A stretch of DNA of 38,851 nucleotides, from positions 1-38,851 of the forward strand of contig NZ_LYMK01000055.1 in assembly GCF_002157355.1 (NCBI RefSeq), written 5' to 3'. The stretch is from Variovorax sp. JS1663. Lineage in GTDB: Bacteria; Pseudomonadota; Gammaproteobacteria; Burkholderiales; Burkholderiaceae_C. Shown piece after piece: positions 20,844 to 27,389 of the stretch; position 1 is the first letter of the stretch; each line of letters opens with the position of its first letter. The translations under genes and the position numbers were made by a program. The notes below the pieces were generated by a model. That model did no database searches. It was not told where the DNA came from and saw nothing but the letters and a program-made list of their open reading frames with translations.

Positions 20844-21437
20844 TTGGCTGAATCCAATGGCACAGACGACGAACTGCTGCTGCGCCTCGGCCGCAACGAG
20901 GCCTCGGCCGCGCGCGAACTGGTGTCGCGCAAGCTGCCGCGCATCCTGGCCCTGGCCCAGCGCCTCCTCGGCCAGCGCGGCGAGGCCGAGGACGTGGCCC
21001 AGGAAACGCTGGTGCGCGCCTGGAAGCAGGCCCCGCACTGGCGGCCGGGCGAGGCGCGGCTGGACACCTGGCTGCATCGGGTGGCGCTCAATCTCTGCCG
21101 CGACCGGCTGCGCAGCGCCCGCACACGCCACGAGCAGACGATGGATGAGATGCCGGAGCCGCCCGACACCGCCCCGCCTCCCGACGAGCGCCTGGACCGC
21201 CTGCAGGGCGCCGAACGGGTGGCGGCCGCACTGGCCCGGCTGCCCGCGCGCCAGCGCGAGGCGCTGGTGCTGCACTACTACCAGGAGCTGCCGCAGGCGG
21301 ATGCCGCCGCGCTCATGGACATCTCGGTGGACGCACTCGAAAGCCTGCTGGCCCGCGCACGCCGCACCCTGCGGGCGCAACTCGTCGACGCGACACGCCC
21401 TTCCTGTCCCCCCTCTTCGCCGGATACCGCGCCATGA
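20844..21437 (+). CDS. ECF-type RNA polymerase sigma factor
   Basis: A 197-aa group IV sigma factor. Region 2 includes RLLGQRGEAEDVAQETLVRAWKQ and LDTWLHRVALNLCRDRLRS (-10 recognition). Region 4 is LARLPARQREALVLHYYQELPQADAAALMDIS with the helix-turn-helix (-35 recognition). No ATG fits this frame, so TTG at 20844 is the likely start, with a weak ribosome site. Low initiation would suit a regulator. Its stop overlaps the next start (ATGA), and the following genes look like its anti-sigma system and targets. Confidence 0.88.
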   Translation: MAESNGTDDELLLRLGRNEASAARELVSRKLPRILALAQRLLGQRGEAEDVAQETLVRAWKQAPHWRPGEARLDTWLHRVALNLCRDRLRSARTRHEQTMDEMPEPPDTAPPPDERLDRLQGAERVAAALARLPARQREALVLHYYQELPQADAAALMDISVDALESLLARARRTLRAQLVDATRPSCPPSSPDTAP

Positions 21438-21856
21438 CGCCTGAACGCCTTCGACAGCTTGCCGATGCCTGGGGCGCGGACCCGCGCCGCTGGCCCGAGG
21501 CCGAGCGCGCCGCGGCGCTGCGGCTCCTCGCGCACGATACAGCGGCACGGGCGCAGCTGGCTCGCGCCGTCGAACTCGACCAGCTGCTCGACCTGCATGC
21601 CGTCGCTGCACCCGATACCGCGCTGGCCCGCCGCGCGCAGGACGCCATGCGGGCGCCGCCGCGCACGCCGGTCCGCTGGTGGTGGCCCGGCCTGGGCGCG
21701 GCCGGCCTCGGCCTCGCCGGCGCCGCTGCCGGCGCGCTGGCCATGTCGATCGCGCTCGCCGCCGTCGTGCCGGCGACGCGTCCCGCGATTGCCGCGAGCG
21801 GATGGTCCACTTCCATCTTCGACACCGGCACCGCAGCCGACTGGAGCGAGGAATGA
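21434..21856 (+). CDS. Membrane anti-sigma-like protein
   Basis: A 140-aa protein with a cytoplasmic N-terminal part of about 75 residues (LADAWGADPRRWPEAERAAALRLL, a recurrent start in proteins coded between sigma factors and CnrX-like genes). One membrane helix is at about 80-110, with a short outer tail. Position between the sigma gene and a periplasmic-sensor-like gene, with ATGA overlaps at both ends, points to an anti-sigma factor. No zinc-binding ZAS motif is present. Confidence 0.65.
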   Translation: MTPERLRQLADAWGADPRRWPEAERAAALRLLAHDTAARAQLARAVELDQLLDLHAVAAPDTALARRAQDAMRAPPRTPVRWWWPGLGAAGLGLAGAAAGALAMSIALAAVVPATRPAIAASGWSTSIFDTGTAADWSEE

Positions 21857-22362
21857 GCGGCGAACGATCCTTCAAGGGCTGGGCCATCGCATCGATCGCG
21901 CTCAACATCTTCCTGATGGGCGGCATCGCCGGCGGCGCCTGGCGCTGGTGGACCACCCATGAACCAGCCGAGCCTGCAGCACCCGCCGCACAGGCCGCGC
22001 AAGCCACGCCCGCCGCGCCGCGCGGGCTGCGCTTCGCCGCCGACGCCTTGGCCCCGGCACAGCGCCAGGCCTTCCGCACCGGCCTGCGCGACCTTCGGCG
22101 CGAGTCCGCCGACCTGGTGCAGGCCAGCCGCGAAGGCCGTCTGGAGGCCGCACGCCTGCTGGCCGCGCCCACGCTCGACCGCGGCGCCGCCGAGGCCGCG
22201 CTGGCCCGCACCCGCGCCGCCGACGTGGCGCTGCGCGAGCGCGTCGAAGCCCACGTGCTGCGCTTCGCCGACACGCTCTCACCCGCCGAGCGCGCGACCT
22301 TCGTGCAGGGCCTGTCCACGCAAGGCAACCTGCGCGTGCCGCCCGCGCCCCCCAGGCCCTGA
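21853..22362 (+). CDS. CnrX/Spy-like periplasmic sensor protein
   Basis: A 169-aa protein with an N-terminal membrane anchor (about 8-32, WAIASIALNIFLMGGIAGG), an Ala/Pro-rich linker, and a helical periplasmic domain (about 60-150). That domain follows the heavy-metal-resistance/Spy-like pattern (LAPAQRQAFRTGLRDLRRESADL, LSPAERATFVQGL). The His/Met metal ligands known from CnrX are not obvious, so metal sensing is uncertain. The start overlaps the anti-sigma stop by ATGA. It probably signals to the anti-sigma protein across the membrane. Confidence 0.65.
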   Translation: MSGERSFKGWAIASIALNIFLMGGIAGGAWRWWTTHEPAEPAAPAAQAAQATPAAPRGLRFAADALAPAQRQAFRTGLRDLRRESADLVQASREGRLEAARLLAAPTLDRGAAEAALARTRAADVALRERVEAHVLRFADTLSPAERATFVQGLSTQGNLRVPPAPPRP

Positions 22363-22389
22363 ACACATTTCCCGCGGAGGCCCAACACG

Positions 22390-23784
22390 ATGAACCCCGA
22401 CGCCATCGCCCTCAACCGCTTCGGGCTCGGCGCCCGCCCCGACGAGACGCCGCCGCGCGATCCACGCCGCTGGCTGCTCGTCCAGTTCGAGCGCTACCAG
22501 CCACGGCCCGCGCCCTGGTCCGGCCAGCAGGGCACCGGCGCTCGCCTGGCCGACTACCAGGAACGGCAACGTGCGATTCGCAGCACGCCGGACGAGGACA
22601 AGCAGGCCGCACGGCAGATGCTGCGCCGCGACGCGCGCAGCGGCTACCTCGCGGCCGTCGACGCGCGCCTGGCCAGCGCCCTCGACACGCCCGCGCCCTT
22701 CGTCGAAAGGCTGGTCCATTTCTGGGCCAACCATTTCGCGATCTCGGTCGAGAAGCCGCTGGTGCTCGGGCTGGCCGGCAGCTACGAAGCCGAGGCCATC
22801 CGCCCGCACGTACTCGGCCGCTTCGACGCGCTGCTGGCCGCGGCCGTGCGCCACCCCGCGATGCTGGTCTACCTGGACCAGGCGCAGTCGATGGGCCCGG
22901 ACAGCCCGGCCGCACAGCGCCTGGCCGAACGCGCGCCCCAGCGCCGGCGCGGCCTCAACGAGAACCTCGCGCGCGAGATCCTGGAGCTGCACACGCTCGG
23001 CGTGCGCAGCGGCTACACGCAGGCCGACGTCACCGAGTTCGCGCGCGCGCTCACCGGCTGGAGCGTGGCGGGCGGTGAAGGTCCGGCTCCGGCGGATCCC
23101 GCGATGGAGGCGCCGGAGCCCGGCGGCTTCCGCTTCCGCCCTGCCCTGCACGAGCCCGGCGCGCGCAGCGTGCTCGGCCGGCGCTACGCGCAGCCCGGCG
23201 AGCAGCAGGCCGGTGCCATCCTGGCCGACCTGGCGGCCGCGCCGGCCACTGCACGCCACATCGCGACCAAGCTCGCGCGGCACTTCGTCGCCGACGACCC
23301 GCCGCCCGCCCTGGTCGACCGGCTCGCCGTCGCCTTCCAGCGCAGCGGAGGCGACCTGCCCTCGGTGTACCGCGTGCTCGTCGACGCCCCCGAAAGCTGG
23401 ACAGGCACGGGCCGCAAGTTCAAGACGCCCTGGGACTGGACGGTGTCGTCGATGCGCGCCCTGGGCCGGCGCGAGCTCAAGAGCACGCAGGCGGCCGCGT
23501 TGCTCGCGCAGCTTGGCCAGCCGGTGTGGCGGCCCGGTTCGCCGGCCGGCTATGACGACATCGCCGCCAGTTGGGCCGCGCCCGATGCGCTGGTGCGTCG
23601 GGTCGAGCTCGCCCAGCGCATCGCCTCGCAGGCCGGCGACGCCATCGACCCGCGCCAGCTCGCGCCGCGGCTGCTGCCGGGCGACGCGCTCGGCGAAGGC
23701 ACGCGGCTCGCCATCGCCCGCGCCGACAGCGCGAGCACCGGCCTGGCCCTGCTGCTCGTGTCCCCCGACTTCCTCCGGAGATGA
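22390..23784 (+). CDS. DUF1800 family protein
   Basis: A 464-aa protein with the DUF1800 pattern: ALNRFGLGARP at the start, ERLVHFWANHFAIS (about 105-118), then LNENLAREILELHTLGV and YTQADVTEFARALTGW. HIATKLARHFVADDPPPALVDRLA is in the middle. A clear ribosome site (GGAGG) precedes the ATG. It has no signal peptide of its own. DUF1800 and DUF1501 genes are commonly paired, and both proteins are thought to act outside the cytoplasm. The function is unknown. Its stop overlaps an ATG of the next gene. Confidence 0.9.
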   Translation: MNPDAIALNRFGLGARPDETPPRDPRRWLLVQFERYQPRPAPWSGQQGTGARLADYQERQRAIRSTPDEDKQAARQMLRRDARSGYLAAVDARLASALDTPAPFVERLVHFWANHFAISVEKPLVLGLAGSYEAEAIRPHVLGRFDALLAAAVRHPAMLVYLDQAQSMGPDSPAAQRLAERAPQRRRGLNENLAREILELHTLGVRSGYTQADVTEFARALTGWSVAGGEGPAPADPAMEAPEPGGFRFRPALHEPGARSVLGRRYAQPGEQQAGAILADLAAAPATARHIATKLARHFVADDPPPALVDRLAVAFQRSGGDLPSVYRVLVDAPESWTGTGRKFKTPWDWTVSSMRALGRRELKSTQAAALLAQLGQPVWRPGSPAGYDDIAASWAAPDALVRRVELAQRIASQAGDAIDPRQLAPRLLPGDALGEGTRLAIARADSASTGLALLLVSPDFLRR

Positions 23785-23786
23785 CC

Positions 23787-24977
23787 ATGACCCATCGTCT
23801 TCCCCACCGCCGCGCCTTCCTGCAGATGGCCGGTGCCGCCGCCGGCCTGGTCCTGGTGGCGCCACGGCTCGCCCTCGCGCAGGCCGCGACCGAGCGCCGT
23901 TTCGTCTTCGTCATCCAGCGCGGCGCGGCCGATGGCCTGGCGATCCTCTCGCCCTACGCCGATCCGGACTATGCGCGGCTGCGCGGCGCGATGGCCGAGG
24001 AGCCTGCCAACGCGGTCCGGCTCGACGGCAGCTTCGCGCTGCATCCCGCGCTGGCGGAAACCGCCCGCCTGCATGCGGCGAAGGAAGCCCTGTTCGTGCA
24101 TGCCGTCGCCTCGCCCTACCGCGACCGCTCTCACTTCGACGGCCAGAACGTGCTGGAGACCGGTGGCCTCTCGCCCTACCAGCTCAAGGACGGCTGGCTC
24201 AACCGCCTGGTCGCGCAGCTGCCGCGCCATCGCCGCGAGGGGGCCATCGCCTTCGCGCCCACGGTGCCGATGGCGCTGCGCGGAGCGGCTGAGGTCGCCT
24301 CCTATGCGCCCTCGGGCCTGCCGCAGGCGAGCGACGACCTGATGCTGCGCGTGGCGCAGCTCTACCAGGGCGACGCGCAGTTGCATGCGCTGTGGAACTC
24401 CGCCATGGACACGCGCGGCGCCGCGATGGAGAACGGCGGCGCCGGTCGCCGGCAAGATGGTGCGACGCTCGGGCAACTCGCCGGCAGCTTCCTCGCGCGC
24501 GCCGACGGCCCCCGCATCGCGATGATCGAGACCGGCGGCTGGGACACGCACAGCGCGCAGAACGCACGGCTGGCCGCACAGCTGCGCAACCTCGACGCGA
24601 TGGTGCTTGCGCTGCGCGAGGCGCTCGGCACGGCCTGGTCGAGCACGGTCGTGCTGATCGCCACCGAGTTCGGGCGCACCGCCGCGGCCAACGGCACAGG
24701 CGGCACCGACCACGGCACGGGCGCGCTCGCCATGCTGCTCGGTGGTGCGGTCCAGGGCGGCCGCATCCTGGCCGACTGGCCGGGCCTGCGGGCTGCCGAC
24801 CTGCACGAGGGCCGCGACCTGCGCCCGACCACGCGGCTCGACGCGCTGATCGCCGCGGCGGCCGGCGAATGCTTCGGCATCGAGCCACAGCGGCTGGGCC
24901 GGGTGCTGTTTCCGAACGGGGCGGATAGCGCGGCCGGGCCTGGCGTACGCGGGCTGCCGCGCCTGCTGCGTGCGTGA
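23787..24977 (+). CDS. DUF1501 family protein, Tat-exported
   Basis: A 396-aa protein of the DUF1501 family, related to the sulfatase/alkaline-phosphatase fold. The N-terminus is a twin-arginine signal (HRRAFLQMAG, hydrophobic run, cleavage near ALAQA). Motifs include VIQRGAADGLAIL, SHFDGQNVLETG, IETGGWDTHSAQN and ATEFGRTAAANGTGGTDHGTG, which hold the conserved Asp/His residues. The ATG at 23787 is preferred because GGAG stands 6 bases before it; an ATG at 23781 overlaps the DUF1800 stop but abuts the ribosome site. The DUF1800 partner, lacking a signal, may be carried along through Tat by this protein. Confidence 0.9.
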   Translation: MTHRLPHRRAFLQMAGAAAGLVLVAPRLALAQAATERRFVFVIQRGAADGLAILSPYADPDYARLRGAMAEEPANAVRLDGSFALHPALAETARLHAAKEALFVHAVASPYRDRSHFDGQNVLETGGLSPYQLKDGWLNRLVAQLPRHRREGAIAFAPTVPMALRGAAEVASYAPSGLPQASDDLMLRVAQLYQGDAQLHALWNSAMDTRGAAMENGGAGRRQDGATLGQLAGSFLARADGPRIAMIETGGWDTHSAQNARLAAQLRNLDAMVLALREALGTAWSSTVVLIATEFGRTAAANGTGGTDHGTGALAMLLGGAVQGGRILADWPGLRAADLHEGRDLRPTTRLDALIAAAAGECFGIEPQRLGRVLFPNGADSAAGPGVRGLPRLLRA

Positions 24978-25032
24978 GCGTGCCTCACCCGACATCCGGC
25001 TTGTTTTGCGGAACACCGCCCGGGACTGCAGG

Positions 25033-25038
25033 TAGAAT
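25033..25038 (+). promoter_or_regulatory. Candidate -10 of the tRNA-Gly gene
   Basis: TAGAAT ends 11 bases before the tRNA 5' end, a usual distance. TTGTTT at 25001 is too far for a matching -35. Confidence 0.35.
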
Positions 25039-25049
25039 CCGCAGCCGCT

Positions 25050-25123
25050 GCGGGTGTAGTTCAATGGCAGAACGGCAGCTTCCCAAGCTTCATACGAGGG
25101 TTCGATTCCCTTCGCCCGCTCCA
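25050..25123 (+). tRNA. tRNA-Gly(CCC), integration site of the element
   Basis: A 74-nt cloverleaf with encoded CCA. Acceptor GCGGGTG pairs with CGCCCGC; D-arm GTTC/GAAC; anticodon loop TTCCCAA with anticodon CCC at 25082-25084; T-arm GAGGG-TTCGATT-CCCTT. It closely matches the known bacterial glyU type. The anticodon stem GCAGC/GCTTC has one C-U mismatch (25076 against 25090). A recombinase gene begins 111 bases downstream, as usual for elements integrated in tRNA 3' halves. Confidence 0.96.
25082..25123 (+). other. Probable left attachment site (attL)
   Basis: The tRNA 3' half next to a tyrosine recombinase gene is the likely attL. The anticodon-stem mismatch suggests the element supplied the sequence from about the anticodon loop onward. 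No second copy of this block was found downstream in the window, so the right end is not located. Confidence 0.5.
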
Positions 25124-25183
25124 AGTCCTAGCGCTCGCTACGCTGGGGAAGCCCGTAGAATCTAGGCTTTCCGAGAGAGGACC

Positions 25184-25204
25184 GTGACCGGTGACCGTGA
25201 CACA
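25184..25204 (+). repeat. Tandem heptamers before the recombinase gene
   Basis: Three adjacent 7-base units: GTGACCG, GTGACCG and GTGACAC. Position between the tRNA and the recombinase gene suits arm-type binding sites of a recombinase or directionality factor, but that is inference. Confidence 0.4.
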
Positions 25205-25233
25205 AGTCTTCAATGTGTCCGAGAGTCCCCGTC

Positions 25234-26916
25234 ATGACCAAGCGTCTACCGCACATGCAGCGCCGCGCCGATTCCGGCGTCTGGCAGTTCCGAATCCGAG
25301 TCCCCGCTGACCTGCTGACCGTCTACGGCAAGGCCGACATCCGGCAGAGCTTGGGGACCGCCAACACCTCCGAGGCTCGCGAAGCCTGCGCCCGCCTGCT
25401 GGCGAAGGTCGAGGCGGACTTCGCTGCCCATCGCCGCACACTGAATCCCACGGTCCTGCACAACCTGACGCCCGATCTTGAAGGCATGCTGGTCGAGCGC
25501 ATCAAGTGGCGCATCCTGTCAACCGATGACGCCACCCGGTTCAACCCGGCGAAACTGCACGGATTCCTGATGACCATGGAGGCCATCGCGCCTCCCATAC
25601 GGGTTTTCGCGCCTGATGCGTTCCCCGAGTACCTCATGCATCCCGAGGTCGGGATGACGCCATCGAAGCTGGAACGGCTGAGGCAGATTGAGGCGCTGCT
25701 GGCTGGGGGTCTGAGCAAGGAACTGATGTTCGGTCGACTGGATTTGGCGCAGAGCTACGCCGATGACGAGACCAAGGCCCTGGGGTTCCATGTGGACTGG
25801 AGCGTGCCCACGCACCGCGCCGCGCTTGTTCGCATCCTGCGCACCATCGTTGCGACGTGGCTGGAAGCCGCCAAGCGGTCCTTCGGGGAACCCGTAGAGA
25901 CCCCCCCTGAACCCGCCGCCCCTACTGTCGTACCGTCCGACACAGCGCCCCGAAAAAATGGTGCCATGACCCTGTTCGATGTCGCTGACGAATGGGCCAA
26001 AGTCGGTCCCAAGAAGCAAGACGCCATCAACAAGGTTCAGCGGGCCCTGGGGCTCCTGAAGGCTTCGGGCCAGTCGGTGAAGTTGCACGACATCACGCGC
26101 CATTCCGGGCTCGCGTTCAAGCGCTACCTGCAGGAGCCCTCGCGGGGCTTCAGTGGACAGACCGCTGGCAAGCACTGGCACTGCGTGGTCTCCATCCTCC
26201 GCTTCGCGGCCCATGAGCTTGCCTTGATCGATGCGAACCCCTGGAACGGCACGACGGCCCCGACAGGCACGAAGGCCAAGCGCGAAGCCTGGAGCGTGGA
26301 GCAGCTTGGCAAGCTGTTCGCGTCGGACCTGTTCACTGCATACGTGCTTCCTGAGCACAAGAATGCCGGAGCCGATGCGGCCTACTGGTTCCAAGTCATC
26401 GCGATCTACAGTGGCGCACGGCTGCACGAGATCGCCGGGCTGGCCCCGGGCGACTTCAGCGTCCGCAACGGGGTGCCCGTCTTCGAGATTCGCAAGTCGA
26501 AGACTGTGGCGGGCGAACGCACTGTTCCCGTTCACGCTGAGCTTGTGCGGCTGGGATTGCTGGACTACGTTGTGGCCCGCCGCGCCGACAAGGCATCGCT
26601 GTGGGACCTGAACGAACAGCCCAGCCGTGACGGTTCAACGTTCTTCAGCGACTGGCATCGGTCATTCCGCAAGGAACAGGGATTCGGCCAGCCCCTGCTC
26701 GACTTCCATTCGTTCAGACACACCGCCATCTCGGCAATCCGCGGAGTCACGCCAGCTTGGCCTGAGACCGCCATCGACCAGTGCGTCGGCCATGAATCCA
26801 CGGGGTCCGAAGGGGCCAAGCGGTACACCCAGCATCCCGTCGAGAAACTGAAACTGGTCATCGACAGCATCACCTACCCCGGCCTGACGCTCTCCCGCGT
26901 CTACAGCGCCGAGTAA
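25234..26916 (+). CDS. int: Tyrosine recombinase / integrase of the tRNA-Gly element
   Basis: A 560-aa site-specific recombinase. The N-terminus (RLPHMQRRADSGVWQFRIRVPADL, DIRQSLGT) fits the DUF6538 arm-binding domain common in proteobacterial integrases. A core-binding helical domain lies at about 245-330. The catalytic domain has Arg396 (YSGARLHEIAGL), Lys423 (RKSKT), His492-x-x-Arg495 (DFHSFRH), His520 (VGHES) and nucleophile Tyr531 (KRYTQHP), all present, so it should be active. The ATG at 25234 fits the domain start; a longer form from 25213 is possible. It excises and integrates the element at the tRNA gene. Confidence 0.92.
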   Translation: MTKRLPHMQRRADSGVWQFRIRVPADLLTVYGKADIRQSLGTANTSEAREACARLLAKVEADFAAHRRTLNPTVLHNLTPDLEGMLVERIKWRILSTDDATRFNPAKLHGFLMTMEAIAPPIRVFAPDAFPEYLMHPEVGMTPSKLERLRQIEALLAGGLSKELMFGRLDLAQSYADDETKALGFHVDWSVPTHRAALVRILRTIVATWLEAAKRSFGEPVETPPEPAAPTVVPSDTAPRKNGAMTLFDVADEWAKVGPKKQDAINKVQRALGLLKASGQSVKLHDITRHSGLAFKRYLQEPSRGFSGQTAGKHWHCVVSILRFAAHELALIDANPWNGTTAPTGTKAKREAWSVEQLGKLFASDLFTAYVLPEHKNAGADAAYWFQVIAIYSGARLHEIAGLAPGDFSVRNGVPVFEIRKSKTVAGERTVPVHAELVRLGLLDYVVARRADKASLWDLNEQPSRDGSTFFSDWHRSFRKEQGFGQPLLDFHSFRHTAISAIRGVTPAWPETAIDQCVGHESTGSEGAKRYTQHPVEKLKLVIDSITYPGLTLSRVYSAE

Positions 26917-26980
26917 TCAATCCGCAGCGAACGAGCCGGCCCGAGGCATCGGGTCGCGCCGCTGCACGCACGCATCCCGA

Positions 26981-27001
26981 GCCCGCGCCCACGTCGCGGG
27001 C
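26981..27001. terminator. Hairpin after the integrase gene
   Basis: Perfect 7-bp inverted repeat GCCCGCG/CGCGGGC with loop CCCACGT. No T-run; it is followed by the CA-rich leader CTCAACAACCACC. Confidence 0.45.
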
Positions 27002-27032
27002 GCCCTCAACAACCACCCCGCAACACCTACAC

Positions 27033-27221
27033 ATGATCAAGAACGAATACCCCAACGGCCGCTCCGAGGTCACCCTGATCCCGCGCGTGGGCCTCAACGC
27101 TCTCAAGGTCATCTTGCCTTTCACGGTCGATCACTCGAAGCCCGAAGATGCGCGAGACCTTGCGCTGAAACACGCCCGCGAAGCTGGCATTGACGTGAGC
27201 GACTACGAGAACGCCAACTGA
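27033..27221 (+). CDS. Small protein of unknown function
   Basis: A 62-aa soluble acidic protein, not recognised. The C-terminal half (SKPEDARDLALKHAREAGIDVSDYENAN) looks like a helix ending in an acidic tail. The leader before the ATG is CA-rich with no Shine-Dalgarno. It lies between two GC hairpins with similar loops (26981 and 27231), so it seems to be its own transcription or translation unit. Confidence 0.55.
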   Translation: MIKNEYPNGRSEVTLIPRVGLNALKVILPFTVDHSKPEDARDLALKHAREAGIDVSDYENAN

Positions 27222-27230
27222 TGCCGGCCG

Positions 27231-27249
27231 GCCCCACGTCACGGGGCCT
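27231..27249. terminator. Hairpin after the 62-aa gene
   Basis: Perfect 6-bp inverted repeat GGCCCC/GGGGCC with loop ACGTCAC, followed by CTCTCAACAAC. It is the same layout as the hairpin at 26981, without a T-run. Confidence 0.45.
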
Positions 27250-27264
27250 CTCAACAACGCCGAG

Positions 27265-27287
27265 GGTTCCTGAACAGTTCAGGAACC
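27265..27287. promoter_or_regulatory. 23-bp perfect palindrome, candidate operator
   Basis: Half-site GGTTCCTGAAC, one central A, then the exact reverse complement. One-base spacing favours a protein-binding dyad over an RNA hairpin. It lies 103 bases before the 854-aa gene. Confidence 0.5.
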
Positions 27288-27323
27288 GCCGCCGCATGCC
27301 TACGTCCCCCAAGCGGCCCCAGT

Positions 27324-27338
27324 GTCAGAGCGTCTGAC
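27324..27338. promoter_or_regulatory. Second dyad upstream of the 854-aa gene
   Basis: Inverted repeat GTCAGA-GCG-TCTGAC, 52 bases before the start codon. It could be an operator or leader hairpin. Confidence 0.35.
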
Positions 27339-27389
27339 GGTAGCCGCGCCACTTCCAACACCCTTTAACCAATCAGCCGAAAGACACCC

